Of a stretch of DNA of 64,000 bases, positions 52,434 to 64,000 are shown in pieces; position 1 is the first letter of the stretch; each line of letters starts with the position of its first letter. Below the pieces are notes generated by a model. That model did not search any database. It was not told where the DNA came from and worked only from the letters and a program-made list of their open reading frames with translations. The DNA is from Thermomonas sp. HDW16. Lineage in GTDB: Bacteria > Pseudomonadota > Gammaproteobacteria > Xanthomonadales > Xanthomonadaceae. The stretch is from positions 1,116,001 through 1,180,000 of the forward strand of contig NZ_CP049872.1 in assembly GCF_011302915.1 (NCBI RefSeq), given 5' to 3'. A program made the translations under genes and the position numbers.

Positions 52434-54335
52434 ATGATCAACATCACCCTTCCCGACGGCTCCGTCCGCCAGTTCGATGCGCCAGTGACAGTGGGCGAAG
52501 TCGCCGCCTCCATCGGCGCGGGCCTGGCCAAGGCCACCCTGGCCGGCAAGGTCGACGACAAATTGGTCGATGCCGGCTTCCGCATCGACCACGACGCTGC
52601 GCTGTCCATCGTCACCGACAAATCGCCGGAGGCCTTGGACATCCTGCGCCACTCCACCGCGCACTTGCTGGCGCAGGCCGTGCAGCGCCTGTTCCCGGGC
52701 GCGCAGGTCACCATCGGCCCGGTCATCGACAACGGCTTCTATTACGACTTCGCCTACGAGCGCCCGTTCACCCCGGAAGACCTGCCGGCGATCGAGGCGG
52801 AGATGCAGAAGATCGTCAAGGAAGCGCATCCGGTCAGCCGCAGCGTGAAGTCGCGTGACGAGGCCGTGGCGTTCTTCAAGGACATGGGCGAGGCCTACAA
52901 GGCCGAGATCATCGAAAGCATTCCGGCCAACGAGGACCTGTCGCTGTATTCGCAGGGCGAGTTCACCGACCTGTGCCGTGGCCCGCACGTGCCCGGCACC
53001 GACAAGCTGCGCAGCTTCAAGCTGATGAAAGTCGCTGGCGCGTACTGGCGTGGCGACCACAACAACCAGATGCTCAGCCGCATCTACGGCACCGCCTGGT
53101 TGAACGACAAGGACCTCAAGGCCTACCTCACCCAGATCGAGGAAGCCGAGAAGCGCGACCATCGCAAGATCGGCAAGGCGCTGGACTTGTTCCATCTGCA
53201 GGAAGAAGGCCCGGGCCTGGTGTTCTGGCATCCGAAGGGCTGGAGCATCTGGCAGGTGGTCGAGCAGTACATGCGGAATGTCTATCGCAAGACCGGCTAT
53301 GGCGAAGTGCGCTGCCCGCAGATCCTCGACGTGTCGCTGTGGCAGAAGTCCGGCCACTGGGACAACTACAAGGACAACATGTTCTTCACCGAGTCGGAGA
53401 AGCGCACCTATGCGCTGAAGCCGATGAACTGCCCGGGCCACGTGCAGGTGTTCAACCAGGGCCTGCACAGCTACCGCGACCTGCCGATCCGCTACGGCGA
53501 GTTCGGCGCCTGCCACCGCAACGAGCCCTCCGGCGCGCTGCACGGCATCCTGCGCGTGCGCGGCTTCACCCAGGACGATGGCCACATCTTCTGCACCGAA
53601 AACCAGATCGAGTCCGAAGTTCGCGATTTCCACGAGCAGGCGCTGAAGGTCTACGAAGACTTCGGCTTTTCCGACATCCAGATCAAGATCGCGCTGCGTC
53701 CGGACAGCCGCCTGGGCGATGACGCCACCTGGGACAAGGCCGAAGACGCCCTGCGCAATGCCCTGCGCGCCTCCGGCGTGCAATGGGAGGAGCTGCCGGG
53801 CGAGGGCGCGTTCTACGGCCCGAAGATCGAGTACCACCTGAAGGACGCCATCGGCCGCACCTGGCAGCTGGGCACCATGCAGGTCGATTTCATGATGCCG
53901 GGCCGCCTGGGCGCCGAATATGTCGATGAACACAGCCAGCGCAAGCATCCGGTGATGCTGCACCGGGCCATCGTGGGCTCGATGGAGCGCTTCATCGGCA
54001 TCCTGATCGAGCACCACGCCGGCCAGTTCCCGGCTTGGCTGGCCCCGGTCCAGGCGATGGTCATGAACATCACCGATGCCCAGGCGGATTACGTCGAGGA
54101 GGTTCGGAAAACCCTTGCAAATCAAGGCTTCCGGGTCGACGCCGATTTGCGGAACGAGAAGATCGGCTATAAGATTCGCGAGCACACGCTGCAGCGCGTG
54201 CCGTACCTGCTGGTGGTCGGTGACCGCGAGAAGGAAAACGGCATGCTCTCGGTGCGCACGCGGGGTGGGGAAGACCTCGGTAACATGTCCGTCGCCGACT
54301 TCGCCTCGCGTTTGCGTCAGGAGCAGGCCGGCTAA
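52434..54335 (+). CDS. thrS: Threonyl-tRNA synthetase
   Basis: 633 residues from the ATG at 52434 (family N-terminus [14 protein letters not shown]). TGS domain 1-60, editing domain with HSTAH in residues 70-90, class II catalytic core with motif 2 ([17 protein letters not shown]) and motif 3 ([14 protein letters not shown]), and C-terminal anticodon-binding domain (from about 535). It charges tRNA-Thr and edits serine. First gene of the translation block shared by gammaproteobacteria. Confidence 0.97.
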   Translation: MINITLPDGSVRQFDAPVTVGEVAASIGAGLAKATLAGKVDDKLVDAGFRIDHDAALSIVTDKSPEALDILRHSTAHLLAQAVQRLFPGAQVTIGPVIDNGFYYDFAYERPFTPEDLPAIEAEMQKIVKEAHPVSRSVKSRDEAVAFFKDMGEAYKAEIIESIPANEDLSLYSQGEFTDLCRGPHVPGTDKLRSFKLMKVAGAYWRGDHNNQMLSRIYGTAWLNDKDLKAYLTQIEEAEKRDHRKIGKALDLFHLQEEGPGLVFWHPKGWSIWQVVEQYMRNVYRKTGYGEVRCPQILDVSLWQKSGHWDNYKDNMFFTESEKRTYALKPMNCPGHVQVFNQGLHSYRDLPIRYGEFGACHRNEPSGALHGILRVRGFTQDDGHIFCTENQIESEVRDFHEQALKVYEDFGFSDIQIKIALRPDSRLGDDATWDKAEDALRNALRASGVQWEELPGEGAFYGPKIEYHLKDAIGRTWQLGTMQVDFMMPGRLGAEYVDEHSQRKHPVMLHRAIVGSMERFIGILIEHHAGQFPAWLAPVQAMVMNITDAQADYVEEVRKTLANQGFRVDADLRNEKIGYKIREHTLQRVPYLLVVGDREKENGMLSVRTRGGEDLGNMSVADFASRLRQEQAG

Positions 54336-54357
54336 CGCTTGTTTGCTCGAAAAAACC

Positions 54358-54402
54358 GGCGGACGATTCCGGAATCGTCCGCCCATCGGCCCAACCCGGG
54401 CC
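54358..54402 (+). promoter_or_regulatory. Two hairpins between thrS and infC
   Basis: A perfect 26-bp palindrome (54358-54383, arms GGCGGACGATTCC) is followed by GGCCC-AACCC-GGGCC (54388-54402) and TTCTTCT. The pair lies directly before the infC ribosome site and may set relative expression of thrS and infC. Confidence 0.55.
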
Positions 54403-54421
54403 TTCTTCTGGAGATTGCAAT

Positions 54422-54946
54422 ATCAGTACCACCGACTCGAAGCAGAACCGCAGGAATCAGGAAATCCGCGTCCCGCGCGTGCGCGTGATTGGCAGCGACG
54501 GCGAGATGATCGGCGTGCTTTCCCGCGATGAAGCCCTGCGCATGGCCGAGGACGAAGCCCTCGACCTGGTGGAAATCCAGCCGAACGCCGATCCGCCGGT
54601 CTGCAAGATCATGGACTTCGGCAAGTTCAAGTTCGAGCTGCAGAAGAAGGCCAACGAGGCCAAGAAGAAGACCAAGCAGGTCGAGATCAAGGAAGTGAAG
54701 TTCCGTCCGGTCACGGACGAGGGCGACTACCAGATCAAGCTGCGCAAGATGCGCGAGTTCCTCGAGGAAGGCGACAAGATCAAGGTCAACATCCGCTTCC
54801 GTGGCCGCGAAATGAGCCACCAGGAACTGGGCCGGCAGATGGCGGCGCGGATCGAGACCGACCTCGGCGAGGACATCGTCATCGAATCGCGCCCGCGCCT
54901 GGAAGGCCGGCAGATGGTGATGATGATCGCTCCGAAGAAGAAATAA
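54422..54946 (+). CDS. infC: Translation initiation factor IF-3
   Basis: 174 residues when started at the ATC at 54422, giving [21 protein letters not shown] in the expected N-terminal position. A GGAG site lies 8 bp upstream and no ATG or GTG is in place there; the first in-frame GTG (54479) would remove the N-terminal part. Non-canonical AUU/AUC starts are known for infC and let IF-3 repress its own translation. Domains: N-terminal to about 80, helix linker ([20 protein letters not shown]), C-terminal domain. Confidence 0.93.
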   Translation: MSTTDSKQNRRNQEIRVPRVRVIGSDGEMIGVLSRDEALRMAEDEALDLVEIQPNADPPVCKIMDFGKFKFELQKKANEAKKKTKQVEIKEVKFRPVTDEGDYQIKLRKMREFLEEGDKIKVNIRFRGREMSHQELGRQMAARIETDLGEDIVIESRPRLEGRQMVMMIAPKKK

Positions 54947-55225
54947 ATTCCCGCAAGGGGCTGATTTCGCAAGGAAAGATTGCAAACCCGGCAGGCGGCC
55001 GCCATAATGTGCGGCCCGGTTCGCCGGGTTTGTTGTTGAGTGGCACCCAGGACCCGCCTTGATCCCTTGAGGATCAAAGGCTTATCACCGGCTCAGGCAG
55101 GATGGAAAGCCCTGATTTTTGGGCTTCGCGACGTAGGAGCAAAGGCCGTAAGGCCTTGCTACGTAGTCGCAAAGACCAAAAAGAAGGCGCCTCGACCAGT
55201 TCAGTAGATTTCGCAAGGATTCCCA
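54947..55225. other. infC-rpmI intergenic leader
   Basis: 279 bp without a gene. It has a CCCGG/CCGGGTTT hairpin at about 54990-55031 and a long REP-like hairpin at 55128-55170. In other bacteria the rpmI leader is the target for L20 autoregulation; I could not identify the L20 site here. Confidence 0.45.
55128..55170. repeat. REP-like hairpin in the rpmI leader
   Basis: GCGAC...GTCGC outer arms with an inner stem GCAAAGGCC-GTAA-GGCCTTGC. The GTAGGAGC core resembles repetitive extragenic palindromes of Xanthomonas and Pseudomonas. Confidence 0.55.
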
Positions 55226-55423
55226 ATGCCCAAGATCAAGACCAATCGGGCGGCGGCCAAGCGCTTCCGGAAGACCGCTTCCGGCAAGTACAAGTGCGGC
55301 CACGCCAACAAGAGCCACATCCTCACCAAGAAAGCGACCAAGCGGAAGCGCAACCTGCGGCAGACGAACCACGTTCGTGCCGAGGACGCGGGCCGTCTGG
55401 ACCGCATGCTTCCGTATTTGTGA
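55226..55423 (+). CDS. rpmI: Ribosomal protein bL35
   Basis: 65 residues, full length; [17 protein letters not shown] at the start and the basic [11 protein letters not shown] stretch are characteristic. Component of the large ribosomal subunit. AAGGATTCCC precedes the start. Co-transcribed with rplT, 11 bp downstream. Confidence 0.98.
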   Translation: MPKIKTNRAAAKRFRKTASGKYKCGHANKSHILTKKATKRKRNLRQTNHVRAEDAGRLDRMLPYL

Positions 55424-55434
55424 GGAGATAAAAC

Positions 55435-59271
<3,837 letters not shown>

Positions 59272-59282
59272 AGGGGACAGCA

Positions 59283-59585
59283 ATGGCGTTGACCAAGGCG
59301 GAAATGGCCGAGCGTCTGTACGAAGACGTGGGCCTGAACAAGCGCGAGGCGAAGGAATTCGTCGATGCGTTCTTCGATGCATTGCGCGAAGCGCTGGAGC
59401 AGGGCCGCCAGGTCAAGCTGTCCGGCTTCGGCAATTTCGACCTGCGCCGCAAGAACCAGCGGCCCGGCCGCAACCCGAAGACCGGCGAGGAGATCCCGAT
59501 CTCCGCGCGCACAGTGGTGACCTTCCGCCCCGGCCAGAAGCTGAAGGAACGCGTGGAAGCCTACGTCGGAGCCGCGCATGCTTGA
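59283..59585 (+). CDS. ihfA: Integration host factor subunit alpha
   Basis: 100 residues, [20 protein letters not shown] at the start, the beta-arm tip [17 protein letters not shown] and the DNABII fold. With IhfB it bends DNA at specific sites. AAGGGGACAGCA precedes the start; it follows pheT by 11 bp as in other gammaproteobacteria, and overlaps the merR gene by 8 bp. Confidence 0.96.
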   Translation: MALTKAEMAERLYEDVGLNKREAKEFVDAFFDALREALEQGRQVKLSGFGNFDLRRKNQRPGRNPKTGEEIPISARTVVTFRPGQKLKERVEAYVGAAHA

Positions 59586-59934
59586 TCCGGGCAGTAACCG
59601 CGAACTTCCGCCGATCCCGGCCAAGCGCTACTTCACCATCGGCGAAGTCAGCGAGCTGTGCGACGTCAAGCCGCACGTGCTGCGCTACTGGGAAACCGAA
59701 TTCCCCAGTCTCGAACCGGCCAAGCGCCGTGGCAACCGCCGCTACTACCAGCGCCACGACGTGCTGATGGTGCGCCAGATCCGCAGCCTGTTGTACGAAC
59801 AGGGCTACACCATCGGCGGCGCGCGCCTGCGCCTGGAAGGCGAGGGCGCGAAGCAGGAATCCGCGCTCAGCAACCAGATTGCCAAGCAGGTGCGGGTAGA
59901 ACTGGAAGAAGTCCTGCAATTGCTGCGCCGCTGA
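59578..59934 (+). CDS. MerR-family regulator (IhfA-linked)
   Basis: 118 residues with a MerR HTH ([21 protein letters not shown], then [20 protein letters not shown]). The C-terminal part is short and lacks metal-binding cysteines. This gene follows ihfA in many Xanthomonadaceae and Pseudomonas genomes; its target is unknown. Starts inside the ihfA end. Confidence 0.9.
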   Translation: MLDPGSNRELPPIPAKRYFTIGEVSELCDVKPHVLRYWETEFPSLEPAKRRGNRRYYQRHDVLMVRQIRSLLYEQGYTIGGARLRLEGEGAKQESALSNQIAKQVRVELEEVLQLLRR

Positions 59935-59982
59935 GCGCTACGAAGCAGCGACTCGACAGGTTACAATTCGTGTTCGCGAAGT

Positions 59983-60059
59983 CGGGGCGTAGCGCAGCCT
60001 GGTAGCGCATCTGCCTGGGGGGCAGAGGGTCGTCGGTTCGAATCCGGCCGTCCCGACCA
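59983..60059 (+). tRNA. tRNA-Pro (GGG)
   Basis: 77 bases: acceptor CGGGGCG with CGTCCCG, anticodon loop CTGGGGG gives GGG, T-arm GGTTCGAATCC, encoded CCA. A tRNA-Pro behind ihfA-merR is common in gammaproteobacteria. Confidence 0.94.
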
Positions 60060-60155
60060 ATTCGCGGAACCTGAAGTGACAAGACACGCTCGAACGCCCG
60101 GCATCGTCCGGGCGTTTCGCTTTTCGCGGTTCACCCGGCAGTTGAACTTCAGGCG

Positions 60156-61247
60156 ATGCGCTCGGTCACACTGCGCCGAATGGATCGATGGAGCGTACGG
60201 ATGCGGATGACGATGCTGGCGGTTGCGTTGAGCTCGATGTTGCTGATGCCGCTGCAGGCGCAACAGGCGGCCCCGGTGCCCGTGAACGCGAACCCGTCTG
60301 CCCCCACCACGCAACAGGCCATGTCCGCCGATGGCATCCGCACAGAAGCCACTGTGGTGGTCACCGGCGAGCAACCGGGGCCTGGCTTGTGGCTGGTGCG
60401 CAATGGCAATCACGACCTGTGGATACTCGGCACGTTGAGTCCGTTGCCTGCGGGCATGCAGTGGCAGTCGAAGCAGTTGGATGAGATCGTCGCGAATGCG
60501 CAGGAAGTGATCTACGAGCCATCGTTGAACGTGAACTCCGACATCAGCAAGTTCCGTGCGTTGCTGTTGCTCCCTTCACTCATCGGGATCAAGAACAACC
60601 CGGATGGCAAGCGGCTGTCGGAGGTGTTGCCGCCGGTGACTTACGTGCGATGGAGCGCCTACCGCGATCGATTCCTCGATCGCGATGCCGACAAGTTGCG
60701 CCCCGCATTTGCTGCGGAAGCGCTGTGGAAGGCGGCGATCAAGCGCAGCGGCATGAGCGACAAGAACGTGGCGAAGACGACGGTCGCAGCGGCGGTCGAG
60801 CGCTACCACCCCAAGGTCACGCTGGTGCGGCAGACCATCACGGTGAAGGATCCGAAAGCCGTCCTCAAGCAGTTCAAGGCCTCGGAACTGGAAGATCGGA
60901 TTTGCCTGGAACGCACCCTCGACCGACTGGGACAGGACATGGAAACTCTGCGCGCGCGCGCCAACGCATGGGCGATGGGGAACGTGGCGGCGATTCGCGC
61001 GCTGCCGCAGAACGACCAGTACCAAGCATGTATGGAAGCCATCACCGAAAGCGGCATCGGCCGCAAGCTGGGCATGGGCGATGTCGCTGCCCGCTTGCAG
61101 GCCGAATGGCTGGCGAAAGCAGAAGCGGCGCTTGCGACCAATACCACGACCCTGGCGATCCTGCCGATGCAGGAATTGTTGCGCGCAGGCGATGTGATGG
61201 ATCAGCTCAAGGCCAAGGGCTACACCGTACTCGCGCCGGACGAATGA
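60156..61247 (+). CDS. TraB/GumN family protein
   Basis: 363 residues; later in-frame starts at 60180 and 60201 are possible. Signal peptide in the first 35-40 residues (LAVALSSMLLMPLQAQQA). TraB/GumN body from about 70: GLWLVRNGNHDLWILGTLSPLP, repeated half with FKASELEDRICLERTLD. GumN-type proteins are extracytoplasmic; related Tiki proteins are proteases, but the bacterial role is unknown. Converges on dxs, 15 bp apart. Confidence 0.82.
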   Translation: MRSVTLRRMDRWSVRMRMTMLAVALSSMLLMPLQAQQAAPVPVNANPSAPTTQQAMSADGIRTEATVVVTGEQPGPGLWLVRNGNHDLWILGTLSPLPAGMQWQSKQLDEIVANAQEVIYEPSLNVNSDISKFRALLLLPSLIGIKNNPDGKRLSEVLPPVTYVRWSAYRDRFLDRDADKLRPAFAAEALWKAAIKRSGMSDKNVAKTTVAAAVERYHPKVTLVRQTITVKDPKAVLKQFKASELEDRICLERTLDRLGQDMETLRARANAWAMGNVAAIRALPQNDQYQACMEAITESGIGRKLGMGDVAARLQAEWLAKAEAALATNTTTLAILPMQELLRAGDVMDQLKAKGYTVLAPDE

Positions 61248-61262
61248 ACCGGCGCGTATCGG

Positions 61263-63173
61263 TCAGGCGCTGCGCACCGCGCTGGTGGCTGGTTGCGCAA
61301 GTTGCGGCCAGCGCTTGATGATCGATGCGCGAATGCCGTCGGCATCCAGCCCAGCTTCGGCCAACAGATCCTCGCGGCTGGCGTGGTGCTGGAATTCATC
61401 CGGCAGGCCCAGGTGCAGGATCGGCATGGCGATGCCCTCCGCCGCCAGCAGTTCGGCTACGCCGCTGCCGGCACCACCGGCGACCACATTGTCTTCCAGC
61501 GTGACGAAACCTTCGTGCGTACTGGCCAGTTCCAGGATCAACGCGCGATCCAGCGGCTTCACGAAACGCATATTGACCACGGTGAGGCCGAGTCCTTCCC
61601 CGACTTTTTCTGCCGCCGGCACGAGTGCGCCGAAGGCGAGCAGGGCGATGCGTGATCCGCTGTGTCGCAGCTGCGCCTTGCCGATGGGGAGCGTGTCCAG
61701 CGATTGCGAAACCGCAACGCCAGGGCCGGTGCCGCGCGGATAGCGGACGGCGGCCGGGCCTTCGAATTCAAAGCCGGTGCTAAGCATCTGCCGGCATTCG
61801 TTTTCGTCGGCAGGCGCCATCACCACCATGTTCGGCACGCAGCGCAGGTAGCTGAGGTCCAGGTTGCCGGCGTGCGTCGCGCCGTCCGGGCCGACCACGC
61901 CGCCGCGGTCGATGGCGAACAGCACGTCGAGCTTCTGGATCGCCACGTCGTGCACCAGCTGGTCGTAGCCGCGTTGCAGGAAGGTCGAGTAGATCGCAAC
62001 GACGGGCTTGGCACCTTCGCAAGCCATGCCGGCGGCCAACGTCACCGCGTGCTGCTCGGCGATGGCGACATCGAAATAGCGTTCCGGATATTCCTTGCTG
62101 AAACGCACCAGGCCGGAGCCTTCGCGCATCGCCGGGGTGATGGCAAGCAGCTTGTCATCGGCCGCCGCCATGTCGCATAGCCAGTCGCCGAACACGTCCG
62201 TGTAGGTGGGCTTCTTCGCGCCGCCGGCCTTCGCCACCACGCCTTGCGCGGGGTCGAACGGGCTGACCGCGTGGTAGCCGATCTGGTCGCCTTCGGCGAG
62301 TTCGTAGCCCTTGCCCTTGACCGTCATCACATGCAGTAGTTGCGGACCCTTCAGGCCTTGCAGGGTCTTGAGCACGCCGAGCAAGGCATCGGTGTCGTGG
62401 CCGTCGATCGGGCCGGTGTAGTGGAAGCCCATTTCCTCGAACAGGGTGGAGGGCACGAACATGCCCTTCCAGTGTTCTTCCCAGCGGCGCACGAATTTCG
62501 CCGGGCCGGCGTGTTTGTCGCCAAGCAGCTTCTTGCCGCCTTCGCGCAGCGCATTGAGCGTCTTGCTGCCGGTCATGCGGCCGAGCATCTTGGTCAGCCC
62601 GCCGACCGCTTCGCTGATCGACATCCGGTTGTCGTTGAGGATGACCAGCAGGTTGGGTTCCTGGTCCATGCCGCCGGCGTGGTTCAGTGCTTCATAGACC
62701 ATGCCCGCGGTCATCGCGCCGTCGCCGATCACCGCGACGACTTTGCGGTCGTTGCCGGCACGCGCATTGGCGATCGCCATGCCCAACGCGGCGGAGATCG
62801 AGGTAGACGAATGGCCCACGCCAAAGGTGTCGTAGTCGGATTCCTCGCGCTTCGGGAATGGCGCCACGCCGTCCTTCTGCTTGACCGTGTGGATCTGGTC
62901 GCGGCGGCCGGTCAGGATCTTGTGCGGGTAGCACTGATGGCCCACGTCCCAGACGATGCGATCGTCCGGCGTGTTGTACAGGTAGTGCAGCACCGTGGTC
63001 AGTTCCACCACGCCGAGGCCGGCGCCGAAATGCCCGCCGGATTTGCCCACGGATTCGATCAGGTAGGCGCGCAGCTCGTCGGCGACGGCGCGCACATCGG
63101 ATTCGGGAAGCTGGCGCAGCTCGGCCGGGCTGTCGATCTTCGACAGCAGGGGGTAGCGGGTGGCGTCGATCAT
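61263..63173 (-). CDS. dxs: 1-deoxy-D-xylulose-5-phosphate synthase
   Basis: 636 residues from the ATG at 63173. ThDP-binding motif [15 protein letters not shown]..., with [17 protein letters not shown] ahead of it, and the transketolase-type central domain ([19 protein letters not shown]). It condenses pyruvate and glyceraldehyde-3-phosphate in the first step of the MEP isoprenoid pathway. The C-terminal domain ends [10 protein letters not shown]. Transcribed after the M13 peptidase gene, with a hairpin in between. Confidence 0.97.
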   Translation of the reverse strand: MIDATRYPLLSKIDSPAELRQLPESDVRAVADELRAYLIESVGKSGGHFGAGLGVVELTTVLHYLYNTPDDRIVWDVGHQCYPHKILTGRRDQIHTVKQKDGVAPFPKREESDYDTFGVGHSSTSISAALGMAIANARAGNDRKVVAVIGDGAMTAGMVYEALNHAGGMDQEPNLLVILNDNRMSISEAVGGLTKMLGRMTGSKTLNALREGGKKLLGDKHAGPAKFVRRWEEHWKGMFVPSTLFEEMGFHYTGPIDGHDTDALLGVLKTLQGLKGPQLLHVMTVKGKGYELAEGDQIGYHAVSPFDPAQGVVAKAGGAKKPTYTDVFGDWLCDMAAADDKLLAITPAMREGSGLVRFSKEYPERYFDVAIAEQHAVTLAAGMACEGAKPVVAIYSTFLQRGYDQLVHDVAIQKLDVLFAIDRGGVVGPDGATHAGNLDLSYLRCVPNMVVMAPADENECRQMLSTGFEFEGPAAVRYPRGTGPGVAVSQSLDTLPIGKAQLRHSGSRIALLAFGALVPAAEKVGEGLGLTVVNMRFVKPLDRALILELASTHEGFVTLEDNVVAGGAGSGVAELLAAEGIAMPILHLGLPDEFQHHASREDLLAEAGLDADGIRASIIKRWPQLAQPATSAVRSA

Positions 63174-63248
63174 GTGGGTATTGTCGCGCCGCAATGATGT
63201 GGGGGCAATGAAGTGCGCCTGTCCGTGACGAAGTGTGAACCCCAAAGA

Positions 63249-63275
63249 CAAAGGCCCGGACTAGCCGGGCCTTTG
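63249..63275 (-). terminator. Terminator after the M13 peptidase gene
   Basis: CAAAGGCCCGG and CCGGGCCTTTG arms around a 5-base loop; on the minus strand it is followed by TCTTTGGG. It separates the peptidase transcript from dxs. Confidence 0.7.
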
Positions 63276-63300
63276 CTGACGTCCCGCGGGGAGGTGCGGG

Positions 63301-64000
63301 TTACCAGATCACCACTTGCTTGTCGCCGGTGCGCACCATCGGGTCGCCGGCCTTGCAGCCGAACGCCGTGGCGAAGGCCGGCATGTTGGACGGGGCACCG
63401 ATGGCGCGGTATTCGGCCAGGGCGTGTTCGTCGGTCTGCAGGCGCTTGTCCAGTTCCTGCGGGGTGAAGTTGCGACGCCACACCGTGGCCCAGCCGTAGA
63501 AGAAGCGCTGGTCGCGGGTCAGGCCGTCGATCATCGGATCGGGCTGGCCGGCAGTGGCCTTGAGCAGGGCGTCGTGGGCGGTGTTCAGGCCGCCCAGGTC
63601 GGCGATGTTCTCGCCCAGGGTGTGGTTGCCGTTGAGGTTCTTGCCGTTGCTGGCCTTGTAGCCGTCGAACTGGGCGACCAGCTTGCCGGTGCGGGCCTTG
63701 AAGCCTTCTGCGTCGGCCGGGGTCCACCAGTTCTCCATGTTGCCGCCGGGGCCGAACTTGCTGCCCTGGTCGTCGTAACCGTGGGTCATCTCGTGGCCGA
63801 TCACCGCGACGATGCCGCCGTAGTTGAGCGCGTCGTCTGCCTTCGGGTCGAAGAACGGCGGCTGCAGGATCGCGGCCGGGAAGGTGATCTGGTTGGCCAG
63901 CGGGTTGTACTGCGCGTTGACCGTCTGCGGGCGCATGCCCCATTCGGTCTTGTCGACCGGCTTGCCGATCTTGCCGATGTCCCACTGGTAGTTGAACTTG
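63301..64000 (-). CDS. M13 family zinc metallopeptidase (PepO/neprilysin-like), partial
   Basis: C-terminal 232 residues; the 5' part lies beyond the right window edge. Zinc motif HEMTH (in VAVIGHEMTHGYDDQG) and the third ligand glutamate in GENIADLGGL, as well as the substrate-binding NAQYNPLANQITFPAAIL. The end FGCKAGDPMVRTGDKQVVIW is typical of M13 enzymes. Usually secreted or periplasmic oligopeptidases; the signal is not visible here. Confidence 0.93.
   Translation of the reverse strand, partial: KFNYQWDIGKIGKPVDKTEWGMRPQTVNAQYNPLANQITFPAAILQPPFFDPKADDALNYGGIVAVIGHEMTHGYDDQGSKFGPGGNMENWWTPADAEGFKARTGKLVAQFDGYKASNGKNLNGNHTLGENIADLGGLNTAHDALLKATAGQPDPMIDGLTRDQRFFYGWATVWRRNFTPQELDKRLQTDEHALAEYRAIGAPSNMPAFATAFGCKAGDPMVRTGDKQVVIW

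Noticed and set aside
52290..54386. Long minus-strand frame opposite thrS
   Set aside because: Antisense shadow of a conserved gene, with no family features and no ribosome site.

Overview
The window is a high-GC gammaproteobacterial chromosome segment. The conserved block thrS-infC-rpmI-rplT-pheS-pheT-ihfA-merR-tRNA-Pro, the minor pilin set (FimT/GspH type, PilV, PilW, PilX, PilY1, PilE) near tRNA-Asn and uvrB, and overall protein style suggest a Xanthomonadaceae/Lysobacteraceae member (Lysobacter, Luteimonas or Thermomonas relatives). This placement is inference from gene order and protein features.

Layout. 1-283: start of a membrane protein on the minus strand that resembles an AlgZ/FimS-type sensor kinase. 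371-6937: minor pilin operon for type IV pili, with overlapping genes, closed by a strong terminator. 7004-46321: about 39.3 kb of accessory DNA, bounded on the right by an intact tRNA-Asn with a P4-type integrase next to it and on the left by a 15-bp copy of the tRNA-Asn 3' end. A tandem pair of TCTACTCAC repeats (12-bp period) lies just inside each end, as expected for integrase arm sites. 46438-64000: conserved chromosome (second FimT/GspH pseudopilin, uvrB, LysM protein, tRNA-Val, a MarR/secreted protein/thioredoxin-like operon, the thrS-to-merR block, tRNA-Pro, a GumN-like protein, dxs, and an M13 peptidase cut by the window edge).

The accessory region is a mosaic: (a) a left part with small regulators, a second tyrosine recombinase and unknown proteins; (b) a 10.8-kb high-GC stress block (AraC, serine hydrolase, pirin, DoxX, YdeP-like molybdoenzyme, bestrophin, cation diffusion facilitator, then a coupled MscS/Dyp peroxidase/CbpA/CbpM operon) between two inverted, nearly identical 147/148-bp MITE-like elements; (c) unknown secreted, nuclease-like and TPR proteins and a 1-kb repeat-rich non-coding patch; (d) a heavy-metal efflux cassette (CzcI-like, CzcC, CzcB, CzcA, PII-like, CzcD-like) between two inverted 1229-bp IS30-family copies; (e) a defence-like right end with AlpA- and KfrA-like proteins, an FRG-domain protein and a retron-type reverse transcriptase carrying a C-terminal extension that looks DUF3800-like. 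There are no phage structural genes and no conjugation genes.

Two patterns stand out. First, both MITE-like elements and both IS30 copies sit inside the same imperfect palindromic intergenic motif (CCGCTTYNGGYC followed by a partly inverted half), each with its own short target duplication; an empty copy of the motif lies at about 31195. Second, the reverse transcriptase has the retron hallmarks NAxxH, YADD and VTG, and a 210-bp intergenic region with a candidate pairing arm precedes it.
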